A program made the translations under genes and the position numbers. Of a DNA stretch of 64,000 bases, positions 8,629 through 16,802 are shown piece by piece (within the stretch, counting starts at the first letter, position 1; each line of letters begins with the position of its first letter). Under the pieces are notes generated by a model. It was not told the origin of the DNA and ran no database searches. It saw only the letters and a program-made list of their open reading frames with translations. This stretch comes from Pseudofrankia sp. DC12 (GTDB taxonomy: Bacteria > Actinomycetota > Actinomycetes > Frankiales > Frankiaceae), in contig NZ_KQ031391.1 in assembly GCF_000966285.1 (NCBI RefSeq), forward strand, positions 6,758,430 through 6,822,429, read 5' to 3'.

Positions 8629-8667
8629 GGCTACAGTGTATCCGTTCTGGCTACACTGTAGCCATGG
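8625..8667. promoter_or_regulatory. Perfect 16-bp inverted repeat overlapping two divergent start codons
   Basis: Arms ccatggctacagtgta (8625-8640) and its exact complement (8652-8667) are separated by 11 bp. The left arm contains the TetR start codon and the right arm the SnoaL-like start codon. On each strand the hexamer tacact, a fair -10 box, ends six bases before the ATG, which would give leaderless transcripts from both genes and place the promoters inside the operator. Confidence 0.8.
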
Positions 8668-9101
8668 AGATCCCGACGCTACTCAGCGCCTACTTCGCGG
8701 CCATTGACGACAAGTGCCTCGATGCCGAGGTGATCGCGGCGACGTTCCTGCCGGACGGCCGAGTGGTACGGCCCGACGGGGTCGCGCTCGCCGGCCGGGC
8801 CGAGATCCTCGCCGAGCAGAACGAGAGCTTCGCGCGCTTCCGGGCCACTCACCACATGCTCACCGACCACATCGTCACCCGGTCCGGGGACGCCGCTCAG
8901 GTACGGGCGAACATGCAGGCCATGCACCTTTGGAACGACGCCGGCAACTCGGCCGAGCTGCAGACCCACTTCGTGGCCGGTGGCGTCCTCCAGGCCAGCG
9001 CCAAGCTGACCCCGGACGGCTGGCGGCTCAGCGAACTGACCATGCGCCCGGCCTGGCGTACCGGCGCCACCACCCGCATGTTCCTGCCCGCCCACCGGTG
9101 A
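8664..9101 (+). CDS. SnoaL-like / NTF2-fold protein
   Basis: A 145-residue protein from ATG 8664. The alpha+beta cone fold of SnoaL-like proteins fits: helix 'LLSAYFAAID', 'FLPDGRVVRPDG' (first strand pair), 'GRAEILAEQ', 'ATHHMLTDHIV', 'WNDAGNSAELQTHFV' and 'LTPDGWRLSELTMRP'. Such proteins act as small isomerases, cyclases or dehydratases, or merely bind ligands. Its promoter appears to be shared with the divergent TetR gene, so its ligand or product is probably connected with the TetR inducer. Confidence 0.8.
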   Translation: MEIPTLLSAYFAAIDDKCLDAEVIAATFLPDGRVVRPDGVALAGRAEILAEQNESFARFRATHHMLTDHIVTRSGDAAQVRANMQAMHLWNDAGNSAELQTHFVAGGVLQASAKLTPDGWRLSELTMRPAWRTGATTRMFLPAHR

Positions 9102-9215
9102 GGAGCCGGGGAACCACACTGGTGCCCGAAGCATCGTGGAGATGACTGCGGACCTTCATGCACACGACTTCGGGCATCGACACAGCGCGAGGCGCCGCGC
9201 CCCCGCCCAGGACGG

Positions 9216-11192
9216 TCAGACCTCGGCGACCGCCTGGGCGAACTGGGCCTGGTAGAGGCGCGCGTAGGCGCCGCCGGCGGCGAGCAGCTCGTGGTGGGAG
9301 CCCTGCTCGACGATCGAGCCGTGCTCCATCACGAGGATCGTGTCGGCGTCCCGGATCGTCGAGAGCCGGTGGGCGATGACGAACGCGGTCCGCCCGGAGC
9401 GCAGCTGCGCCATGGCCCGTTGGATGAGGACCTCGGTGCGGGTGTCGACCGAGCTGGTCGCCTCGTCGAGGATCAGGATCTGCGGGTCGGCGAGGAACGC
9501 CCGCGCGATCGTGATCAGCTGCCGTTCGCCGCCGGACACGCCGGTGCCCTCGTCCTCCAGGACCGTGTCGTAGCCGTTCGGCAGCAGCCGCACGAACCGG
9601 TCGACGTGGGCGGCCTTCGCGGCCTCGACGACCTGTTCGCGGGTCGCCCCCTGGACGCCGTAGGCGATGTTGTCCGCGATGGTGCCGCCGAACAGCCAGG
9701 TGTCCTGCAGCACCATCCCGGTTGTCGCCCGCAGCTCGTCGCGGGTCATCGTCGCGATGTCGACGCCGTCGAGGGTGATCCGCCCGCTGGTGGGCTCGTA
9801 GAACCGCATCAGCAGGTTGATCAGGGTGGTCTTCCCGGCGCCGGTCGGGCCGACGACCGCGACCGTGTCGCCGGGGTCGGCGACCAGGGACAGGTCCTCG
9901 ATCAGCGGCTTGTCGGGCTCGTAGCGGAACGCGACGTGCTCGAACGCGACCCGGCCGCGCAGCTGCTCCGGCCGTGCCGGGACCTCGGGGTCTGGGGCCT
10001 GCTCGTCGGTGTCGAGCAGCTCGAACACCCGCTCGGCGGATGCCACCCCGGACTGGACCAGGTTCGCCATCGAGGCGACCTGGGTCAGTGGCTGGGAGAA
10101 CTGCCGGGAGTACTGGATGAACGCCTGCACCGAGCCGATCGAGAGGTCCCCGGAGGCGACCCGCAGGCCGCCGATGACCGCGACGAACACGAAGTTCAGG
10201 TTCCCGATGAACATCATCGCGGGCTGCATCAGGCCGGCGAGGGCCTGAGCGCGCCAGCTGGCCTCGTAGAGCTTCTGGTTCTGCTCGGCGAACGTCGCCG
10301 CGGCCTCGTCCTGGCGGCCGAAGAGCCGGACGAGGGAGTGCCCGGTGTACATCTCCTCGATGTGGGCGCCGAGCCGGCCGGTGGTGCGCCACTGGTTGAC
10401 GAAATGCGGCTGGGAGAGCTTGCCGACCCGGGCGGCGACGAGCATCGACAGCGGGACGGTGACCAGCGCGATCAGCGCGAGCAGCCAGGAGATCCAGAAC
10501 ATCATCGACAGCACGCCGATGATCAGCAGGATGGACTGGATCAGCTGCGAGAGTGACTGCTGGACGCTCTGGCCGAGGTTGTCGATGTCGTTGGTGACCC
10601 GGGAGAGCACCTCGCCGCGCTGGGCCCGGTCGAAGTACCGCAGCGGCAGCCGGGTGATCTTCGCCTGGACCTCGGTGCGCAGGTCGGACAGGACCCGCTG
10701 CAGCGCGGCGTTGATGAGCCGGGCCTGCACGATGTTGCAGACGAGGGCGAGCAGGTAGACGGCCAGGACGATGGCCAGGACCCGGCCGATCGCGTCGAAG
10801 TCCATCCCGTGGCCGGGGCGGACGTTCAGCGACGACAGCAGGTCGGCCTGGGTGCCGTGGCCCTGGGCGCGCAGCTGCGCGACGGCCTGCGCCTTGCCGA
10901 CCCCGGCGGGGATGTGCTTGGACAGCAGGCCGGTGAGGACGAGGTCCGTCGCGTGGCCGAGCAGCCGGGGACCGGACACGTTGAGGGCGACCCCGAGGGC
11001 GGTGAGGATGACGGCGGGGACGACCAGGTGGCGCTGCGGGCGCAGCAGGCCGAGCAGGCGGCGGGTCGAGGACCTGAAGTCGCTGGGCTTCTCGACGCTG
11101 CCGCCCTGCATCATCATCCGGGCCATCGGCGGCCCGCCCATCGGTGCCCGCTGCGCCGGCGCGCCGCCCGGCCGGCCGTTCGGGCTGGTCAT
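9216..11192 (-). CDS. ABC exporter subunit with canonical ATPase site
   Basis: A 658-residue half-transporter starting at ATG 11190-11192, which overlaps the stop of the upstream ABC gene by 4 nt (ATGA). An unstructured Met/Gly/Pro N-terminus is followed by a six-helix membrane domain (residues ~50-380) and an ATPase domain: Walker A 'GPTGAGKTTL', Q-loop 'MVLQDTWLFG', signature 'VSGGERQ', Walker B 'ILILDEATS' with the catalytic Glu, and H-loop 'VIAHRLSTI'. With the gene at 11189-12925 it should form a heterodimeric multidrug or lipid exporter of the TM287/288 or BmrCD kind. The membrane domain has an extra soluble insert (residues ~95-125) between helices 1 and 2. Confidence 0.92.
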   Translation of the reverse strand: MTSPNGRPGGAPAQRAPMGGPPMARMMMQGGSVEKPSDFRSSTRRLLGLLRPQRHLVVPAVILTALGVALNVSGPRLLGHATDLVLTGLLSKHIPAGVGKAQAVAQLRAQGHGTQADLLSSLNVRPGHGMDFDAIGRVLAIVLAVYLLALVCNIVQARLINAALQRVLSDLRTEVQAKITRLPLRYFDRAQRGEVLSRVTNDIDNLGQSVQQSLSQLIQSILLIIGVLSMMFWISWLLALIALVTVPLSMLVAARVGKLSQPHFVNQWRTTGRLGAHIEEMYTGHSLVRLFGRQDEAAATFAEQNQKLYEASWRAQALAGLMQPAMMFIGNLNFVFVAVIGGLRVASGDLSIGSVQAFIQYSRQFSQPLTQVASMANLVQSGVASAERVFELLDTDEQAPDPEVPARPEQLRGRVAFEHVAFRYEPDKPLIEDLSLVADPGDTVAVVGPTGAGKTTLINLLMRFYEPTSGRITLDGVDIATMTRDELRATTGMVLQDTWLFGGTIADNIAYGVQGATREQVVEAAKAAHVDRFVRLLPNGYDTVLEDEGTGVSGGERQLITIARAFLADPQILILDEATSSVDTRTEVLIQRAMAQLRSGRTAFVIAHRLSTIRDADTILVMEHGSIVEQGSHHELLAAGGAYARLYQAQFAQAVAEV

Positions 11193-12925
11193 GCGGCCGC
11201 CTCCTGTTCGGTGAGCTGGGACAGCACGATCTCCCGGTAGGTCTCGTTGTCGGTCATCAGTTCGTGGTGGGTGCCGACGCCGACGATCTGGCCGGCGTCC
11301 AAAACGATGATCTGGTCGGCGTCGCGGATCGTCGCGACCCGCTGGGCGACAATCACCACGGTCGCGGCGGCGGTCTCCCGGGCGAGTGCCGCGCGCAGTG
11401 CCGCGTCGGTGGCGTAGTCCAGCGCCGAGAAGGAGTCGTCGAACAGGTAGACCTCTGGGCGGCGTACCAGCGCGCGGGCGACCGCGAGGCGCTGGCGCTG
11501 CCCGCCGGAGACGTTCGTGCCGCCCTGGGAGATCGGGGTCGCGAGCCCGTCGGGCATCGCCTCGACGAAGCCCTTCGCCTGCGCGGTCTCCAGCGCGCGC
11601 CACAGCTCGTCGTCGGTGGCGCCCGGGTCGCCGTAGCGCAGGTTGGACGCGACCGTGCCGGAGAACAGGTACGGCTTCTGCGGGACGAGGGCGACGACCT
11701 TCGCGAGCAGCTTCGGGTCGAGGTCCCGGACGTCGACGCCGTCGACGAGCACCGTTCCCTCGGTGACGTCCGAGAGCCGGGGGATCAGCGACATCAGGGT
11801 CGACTTGCCCGCGCCGGTCGACCCGATGATCGCGGTGACCTGGCCGGGGCGGGCGGTGAGGCTGACGTCGCGCAGCACGGCGGCCTCGGCGCCCGGGTAG
11901 CGGAACCCGACACCGCGCAGCTCCAGCTCGCCGTGGCGGGCGAGCTCGGTGACCGGGTTCTCCGGTGCCAGCAGCGTCGTCTCGGTGTCGAGGACCTCGC
12001 AGATCCGCTCGGCGCACACCGCGGCGCGGGGGATCATGACGAACATGAACGTCGCCATCATCACCGACATGAGGATCTGCATCAGGTAGGACAGGAAGGC
12101 GGTCAGCGCGCCGATCTGCATGCCGCCGGAGTCGATCCGGTGCGCGCCGAACCAGATCACCGCGATCGAGGAGATGTTCACCGCGGCGAACACCAGCGGG
12201 AACATCAGCGCCATCAGCCTGCCGTAGCGCATCGAGGTGTCGGTCAGCTCGGCGTTCGCGACGGCGAAGCGGTCCCGCTCGTGGGTGTCGCGGACGAACG
12301 CGCGGATCACCCGCAGGCCGTGCAGCTGCTCGCGCAGCACCCGGTTGACCAGGTCGAGCCGCTCCTGCATCGCCCGGCCCAGCGGGTGCATCCGCCGGAT
12401 GATCAGGCTGATGACGACACCGAGGAGCGGGACGACGGCGACCAGGAGCAGCGACAGCCTGGCGTCCTGGTTGATCGCCAGGATGATCCCGCCGATGCAC
12501 ATGAACGGCGCCGAGATCATCATGGTGCCGGACAGCAGGGCGAGCATCTGGACCTGCTGGACGTCGTTGGTCGCCCTGGTGATCAGCGACGGGGCGCCGA
12601 AGTGGCTGACCTCGCGGGCGGAGAACGACTGCACCCGGTCGAACACCGAGCGGCGGACGTCGCGGCCGAAGGCCATCGCCGTGCGGGCGCTGAAGAACGC
12701 GGCACCGCACGCGCAGACGACCTGCCCGAAGGTGAGCGCGAGCATGATGCCGCCGGTGGACACGATGTAGCCGGTGTCCCCCGCGACGACGCCGTGGTCG
12801 ATCAGATCGGCGTTCAGGGTCGGCAGGTAGAGCATCACGAAGGTCGCGGCCAGCTGGAGCACGACGAGCGCCGCGATCTGCCCGCGGTAGGGCCCGAGGT
12901 GGGCCCGCAGAATTCGGATCAGCAT
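11189..12925 (-). CDS. ABC exporter subunit with degenerate ATPase site
   Basis: A 578-residue half-transporter; ATG 12923-12925 is preceded by gagaggga. The membrane domain covers residues ~1-300. In the ATPase domain Walker A 'GSTGAGKSTL' and signature 'VSGGQRQ' are intact, but Walker B reads 'YLFDDSFSALD', so the catalytic Glu is Asp, and the H-loop reads 'IVAQRVATI', so the switch His is Gln. This is the classic degenerate site of heterodimeric exporters, while the partner at 9216-11192 is canonical. The two are translationally coupled. Substrate unknown; no regulator gene is adjacent. Confidence 0.93.
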   Translation of the reverse strand: MLIRILRAHLGPYRGQIAALVVLQLAATFVMLYLPTLNADLIDHGVVAGDTGYIVSTGGIMLALTFGQVVCACGAAFFSARTAMAFGRDVRRSVFDRVQSFSAREVSHFGAPSLITRATNDVQQVQMLALLSGTMMISAPFMCIGGIILAINQDARLSLLLVAVVPLLGVVISLIIRRMHPLGRAMQERLDLVNRVLREQLHGLRVIRAFVRDTHERDRFAVANAELTDTSMRYGRLMALMFPLVFAAVNISSIAVIWFGAHRIDSGGMQIGALTAFLSYLMQILMSVMMATFMFVMIPRAAVCAERICEVLDTETTLLAPENPVTELARHGELELRGVGFRYPGAEAAVLRDVSLTARPGQVTAIIGSTGAGKSTLMSLIPRLSDVTEGTVLVDGVDVRDLDPKLLAKVVALVPQKPYLFSGTVASNLRYGDPGATDDELWRALETAQAKGFVEAMPDGLATPISQGGTNVSGGQRQRLAVARALVRRPEVYLFDDSFSALDYATDAALRAALARETAAATVVIVAQRVATIRDADQIIVLDAGQIVGVGTHHELMTDNETYREIVLSQLTEQEAAA

Positions 12926-13162
12926 GCGGCGGCGATCCCTCTCGGCGGCGATCCGGAAAGGTGGGGCACGGGTTGTGCTGGGCCGGGCGACGGCGGCCGC
13001 GCGGCGGCGGCCGTCGCTGTGACCGGTGGCAACGCTGCCACACGGCTACGACAGCCCTGGGCCGGACGGCGCCGGTCCCGCGGTGTCTCGCCGTCGGCGT
13101 ATGGGGACACTACGAGCTCAACTCCACTTCAGGTCAACGTGTTTTCTGGCCGAGCCGTGGGC

Positions 13163-13744
13163 TCAGCGGGTCGGTGGGCGTGGGCGGGGCGGCGTCAGCC
13201 GGGCGCGGGCCGCCTCGCGGTCGACGCCGAGCTGGGTCAGCAGCGCGGCGGCGGGGTCGGGTGGCTGCCGCTCGAGCAGGGCCGCGAGCACCAGTTCGGG
13301 GGTGACGCGGCCGGGGGGCGCGGCGCTGATCGAGCGGGACAGCACGGCGCGGGCGCCGGAGCTCAGCGCGGCCCGCAGCCGGGCGACCTGTTCGGGGCTC
13401 GGCGGGTGTTGGTGCACGCCGAACAGCTGGCCGTCGGCGGCGGGCCCGGGTGCCGGGGGCTCCCACGGGTCGCCGGGGGCCAGGCACGGACCGCCGGTCG
13501 GGATCGCCAACTCGGGGCTCACGTCGATCCCGAGCACCGCGAGCGCCTCCCGGTCGAGGGCCGCGAGCGCGCCGCGGGCGTCGGCGAGGTCCACGGCCAG
13601 CGCGCGGGCCGCGTCGGTGTCCGGGTGGCGCAGCACCCCGAGCAGCAGGTGCTCGGTGCCGATCCGCCGGTCGCCGCGCAGCCGGGCCTCGGCGACAGCC
13701 GAGCCGATCACCTCGCGGGCGCCGGGTCCGAACCTCGGCTGCAC
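13163..13744 (-). CDS. Clp N-terminal (Clp_N) repeat protein
   Basis: A 193-residue product if started at GTG 13742-13744, after a G-rich stretch. It has two Clp_N-like helical repeats without any ATPase: 'FGPGAREVIGSAVAEARLRG' then 'IGTEHLLLGVLRHPD' (residues ~5-40), and 'LRAALSSGARAVL' then 'VTPELVLAALLERQ' (~115-165). In many actinobacteria one protein carries an N-terminal helix-turn-helix followed by such repeats. Here the helix-turn-helix is encoded just upstream (13779-14003) in another frame, so this may be the second half of a frameshifted gene or a separate coupled gene. Function unknown; these proteins are thought to bind substrates or partners of Clp machinery. Confidence 0.65.
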   Translation of the reverse strand: MQPRFGPGAREVIGSAVAEARLRGDRRIGTEHLLLGVLRHPDTDAARALAVDLADARGALAALDREALAVLGIDVSPELAIPTGGPCLAPGDPWEPPAPGPAADGQLFGVHQHPPSPEQVARLRAALSSGARAVLSRSISAAPPGRVTPELVLAALLERQPPDPAAALLTQLGVDREAARARLTPPRPRPPTR

Positions 13745-13778
13745 TCCCCCCGTCCCCCCGTGCTCGACCCGGGCACCG

Positions 13779-14003
13779 TCAGCCGGCGGACCGCCCGTGC
13801 TTGGCGTGCGCGGACTGGCGGGACACCCCGAGGGCGTCGCCGATCTGTTCCCACGACCAGCCGCAGTCGCGGGCCGCGACGACGGCGACGGCCTCGACCT
13901 GCTCCGCCAGCCGGTGCAGCGCGCCGACCGCCCGCAGTCCCAGCGCCGGGTCCTGCGTCCGGACCCGGTCCAGAAGGCCGTCTCCCCCGTCACCGACGTC
14001 CAG
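13779..14003 (-). CDS. Short helix-turn-helix reading frame upstream of the Clp_N gene
   Basis: This frame closes with TGA at 13779-13781 and encodes 'LRAVGALHRLAEQVEAVAVV', then 'CGWSWEQIGDALGVSRQSAH', a convincing helix-turn-helix of the kind fused to Clp_N domains. No ATG or GTG opens it; the first usable codon after the upstream stop is CTG 14001-14003. A GTG at 13991-13993 belongs to the Clp_N frame, so one extra G in the run at 13984-13988 and one compensating change before 13779 would make a single HTH-Clp_N protein. Two nearby G-runs make sequencing error or decay plausible. Confidence 0.5.
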   Translation of the reverse strand: MDVGDGGDGLLDRVRTQDPALGLRAVGALHRLAEQVEAVAVVAARDCGWSWEQIGDALGVSRQSAHAKHGRSAG

Positions 14004-14027
14004 GACCGACGTCCCTGGCTGTGTCGT

Positions 14028-14059
14028 CCACGGCTGTCAGTTTGAACTGACAGCCGTGG
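14028..14059. promoter_or_regulatory. Perfect 15-bp inverted repeat, dif-like or operator
   Basis: Arms ccacggctgtcagtt (14028-14042) and its complement (14045-14059) are separated by 2 bp. Read another way it is two 11-bp arms (acggctgtcag) round a 6-bp centre (tttgaa), the spacing of Xer/dif core sites. It lies between the divergent HTH/Clp_N locus and the tyrosine recombinase, 63 bp before the recombinase start. Confidence 0.6.
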
Positions 14060-14121
14060 TACTGTCCAGCCCGGCGGCGGGGTCCTTGCCGTCAGGTGAG
14101 AGGCGGGAGAACACTCGGGCC

Positions 14122-15213
14122 ATGCCCCTCGGACCTGTCCCGGCCGCTGGCCCCGCCGGCCCGCAGTGGCCGCGTTCCCCCACCCAGGACCGGGCGCTGC
14201 CCGTGCCGCTGGAGCGCGAGCCTGACGAAGGCGAGCTGACGGCGTGGCTGACCGGGCGGGTCACGGACTACGCCCGGGCGGCCCGCGCGGCGTCGACGTG
14301 GAAGGCCTACGACGCGGACCTGCGCCACTTCCGCGCCTGGTGCGCCGTGCAGCCGGGGACGCCGGTAGCGGTGCCGGCGGGCGCGCTGACCGTCGCGGGC
14401 TATCTGACGGCCCTGGCCGACACGGGCTACAAGCCGTCAACGATCCGCCGCCGGCTGGCCGCGATCTCGGTGGCCCATCAGCTCGCGAAGGCACCGGTGA
14501 ACCCGGCCGCCTCCGTCGAGGTCGCGACCGTGTGGGACGGCATCCGCCGCGTCCACGGGATCCGGCCCGAGCGCAAGGCCGCGCTGGAGACGTCGCTGCT
14601 GACCCGGGTGCTCGCGGCGTTCGACGAGCCGGCGAGCGCCCCAGCCGAGGACGCGGGCCCGGCGGCGGCGCTCGCGGCCGTCCGGGACCGGGCGCTGCTG
14701 CTGGTGGGGTTCGCTGGCTGCCTGCGCCGCTCGGAGCTCGTCGGCCTGGACGTCGCCGACATCAAGGTGACCGCCGACGGGCTGGTGCTGTCGGTCCGCT
14801 CGTCGAAGACCGACCAGGACGGCGCCGGAGCGCTCGTCGGCCTCGCGTACGGCTCCTACCGGCCGACCTGCCCGGTGCGGGCCTGGCAGGCCTGGGCGGC
14901 GGCGGCCCGCGTCGAGGACGGCCCGGCGTTCCGGGGCATCAACCGGCACGGCCAGGTCGGCGCCGGCCGGCTGCACGCAAGCTCCGTGGCCCGGATCGTG
15001 CAGCGGCGGGCGCGGGCGGCCGGGCTGGACCCGGCCGACTTCGCCGGCCACTCGCTGCGCTCGGGGTTCGCGACCGCCGCGGCCCGCGCCGGCGCCTCCG
15101 ACCGGGCGATCATGCGGCAGGGCCGGTGGCGTTCGGCCGCGTCCCTCGACAGCTACGTCCGCGCCGGCCGGCTGTTCGACCGGGACAACCCGTCGAGCCA
15201 GGTCGGCCTGTAG
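14122..15213 (+). CDS. Tyrosine recombinase / integrase
   Basis: A 363-residue protein from ATG 14122. An N-terminal core-binding (SAM-like) domain covers residues ~45-145 ('STWKAYDADLRHFRAWC', 'STIRRRLAAISVAHQ'). The catalytic domain has the first Arg in 'CLRRSELVGLDVAD' (~200), the His-x-x-Arg box 'HSLRSGF' (H310, R313), a following 'GRW' and the nucleophile Tyr345 in 'DSYVRAG'. All expected catalytic residues are present, so it should be active. It is not an obvious XerC/XerD; it resembles phage or plasmid integrases of actinobacteria. No attachment-site pair or tRNA was found. It is followed 62 bp downstream by the TIR-WD40 gene on the same strand. Confidence 0.88.
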   Translation: MPLGPVPAAGPAGPQWPRSPTQDRALPVPLEREPDEGELTAWLTGRVTDYARAARAASTWKAYDADLRHFRAWCAVQPGTPVAVPAGALTVAGYLTALADTGYKPSTIRRRLAAISVAHQLAKAPVNPAASVEVATVWDGIRRVHGIRPERKAALETSLLTRVLAAFDEPASAPAEDAGPAAALAAVRDRALLLVGFAGCLRRSELVGLDVADIKVTADGLVLSVRSSKTDQDGAGALVGLAYGSYRPTCPVRAWQAWAAAARVEDGPAFRGINRHGQVGAGRLHASSVARIVQRRARAAGLDPADFAGHSLRSGFATAAARAGASDRAIMRQGRWRSAASLDSYVRAGRLFDRDNPSSQVGL

Positions 15214-15275
15214 CCGCAGCGGGCGCGGGCGGGGCCGGCTGGGCTGGCCCTGTCTCGGCGTGGCAGTCTCGTCCT

Positions 15276-16754
15276 GTGACAACCCCCAGCGTGGCAGGCG
15301 GATCCCCGGACGGCGTCCGGTGGGATTTCACGGTGTCGTTCGTCGAGGCCGACCGCGGCTGGGCCGACTGGCTCGTCTGGCAGCTGCAGGACGCGGGCGT
15401 CCGGGCGGTCGCCGAGCCGCCGCTGCCCGCGGGTGCGGACGCCGCGCCGGCGCTGGCCAGGGCGGCCGGCCATGCCGAGCACGTGCTGGTGGTGCTGTCG
15501 GACGACTACCTGGCCGCGGCCGGCACCGCCGCGGACAGGCTGGATGACGCGGCGGCGGGACGGCTGGTCGCGGTCCGGGTCGCGGACTGCCGCCGGCCCG
15601 GCCGGTTCAGCCGGGTCGTGTCGTTCGACCTGTTCGGCCTGGAGCGGCCGGTCGCCCGGGAGTGGCTGCGCCGCCAGCTCGCCGTGCTGCGCGCCGGGCC
15701 GGCCGGCCAGCCGGCGGCCGCCCCGGCCCCGGCGCCTGTTCCGGCGGTGGCCGTCGCCGTCCCCGCGACGGCCGACGAGGACGGGGTCGCGGTCCTCGCC
15801 GAGCTGGCCGGGTTCCCGTCCGCGGTGCGCGCGGTGGTGATCCCGGCGACCGGCGGGGTGCTCGCCACTGGCGCGCAGGACGGCAAGATCCGCCTGTTCG
15901 ACCTGGCGAACCCGGCCCGCCCGACGACGATGGTCGAGATCGAGTACGGGGCCCGGTACAGCCAGGAGTGGGTCCGAGCCCTCGCGACGAGCGCGGACGG
16001 CACCCGCCTGGCCGTCGTCGGCGACGCGATGCAGGTCGCGGTGTGGGACCTCACCGACCCGGCGGCGCCCGAGCTGGTGTTCAGCGAACGCGGCCACAAG
16101 CACTACATCCGGGCGGTGGCACTCAGCCCTGACGCGGCCGTCGTCGCCACCGGCGGGCAGGACAAGGCCGTCGCGCTGTGGAACGCGCGCCGCTCCGGCC
16201 GCCAGAGTGTGCTCGCGGTGCTGACCGAGCACCGCAAGGGCGTCCGGGCGGTGGCGTTCAGCCCGGATGGCCGGCGGCTGGCCTCCGGCGGCGACGACAG
16301 GACCGTGATCCTCTGGGATGTCGCCGATCCCGAGCACCCGACCCGCACCGCGACGATCGCCGCGCACCGCGACACCGTCTGCGCGCTCCGGTTCGCGACC
16401 CCGACGCTGGTGGTGACCGCCGGCAGCGACCGGGCCGCCCGGCTGTGGGACGTCACGAGCCCTGCCCACCCGGAGCCGGTCGCCGAGCTGACCGGCCACC
16501 GCAAGGCGGTGACGGCGCTGGCGGTCACCGCCGACGCCACCCGGCTCGCGACCGGGGCCGCCGACGGCACGGTCGCGCTGTGGGACATCGCCTCCCCCGG
16601 CCAGCCACGCCGGCTCGCGGCGCTGTCCAGCGGGTACGGCGCGGTCCACGACCTGGCGTTCTCCCGCAACGGGGCGCTGCTGGCCGCGGCGTGCGCCGGC
16701 AAGACCACCGTCCTGTGGAGTATCGGCAACCGGCTCGCCTCGACCGCCAGCTGA
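15276..16754 (+). CDS. TIR domain fused to a seven-repeat WD40 propeller
   Basis: A 492-residue protein from GTG 15276 (no strong ribosome binding site). Residues ~13-145 form a TIR-like domain: 'WDFTVSFVEADRGWADWL' opens it as TIR strand A and helix A, and 'AEHVLVVLSDDYLAAAG' is strand D. The segment after 'DDYL' has no Glu where NADase TIR domains keep theirs. A Pro/Ala linker (~150-180) leads to seven WD40 repeats, each ending in a 'LWD' or 'VWD' variant: about 188, 235, 282, 328, 374, 418 and 461. Seven repeats make a closed propeller. Bacterial TIR-WD40 proteins are linked to immunity or signalling scaffolds; here the neighbour is a recombinase. The molecular role is not known. Confidence 0.85.
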   Translation: MTTPSVAGGSPDGVRWDFTVSFVEADRGWADWLVWQLQDAGVRAVAEPPLPAGADAAPALARAAGHAEHVLVVLSDDYLAAAGTAADRLDDAAAGRLVAVRVADCRRPGRFSRVVSFDLFGLERPVAREWLRRQLAVLRAGPAGQPAAAPAPAPVPAVAVAVPATADEDGVAVLAELAGFPSAVRAVVIPATGGVLATGAQDGKIRLFDLANPARPTTMVEIEYGARYSQEWVRALATSADGTRLAVVGDAMQVAVWDLTDPAAPELVFSERGHKHYIRAVALSPDAAVVATGGQDKAVALWNARRSGRQSVLAVLTEHRKGVRAVAFSPDGRRLASGGDDRTVILWDVADPEHPTRTATIAAHRDTVCALRFATPTLVVTAGSDRAARLWDVTSPAHPEPVAELTGHRKAVTALAVTADATRLATGAADGTVALWDIASPGQPRRLAALSSGYGAVHDLAFSRNGALLAAACAGKTTVLWSIGNRLASTAS

Positions 16755-16802
16755 CCGGCCCGAGACCTGGGCTCGCCGGCCGGACGGCCGCCTACGGGTG
16801 GC

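Noticed and set aside
11193-13043. An upstream extension of the second ABC subunit frame to 13043
   Set aside because: It runs through the first ABC gene in another frame; ATG 11190-11192 with the ATGA overlap is the real start.
11144-14050. A 968-codon open frame on the plus strand
   Set aside because: It is antisense to two ABC exporter genes and the Clp_N gene, has Arg/Asp/Gln-rich composition typical of high-GC shadow frames and matches no protein.
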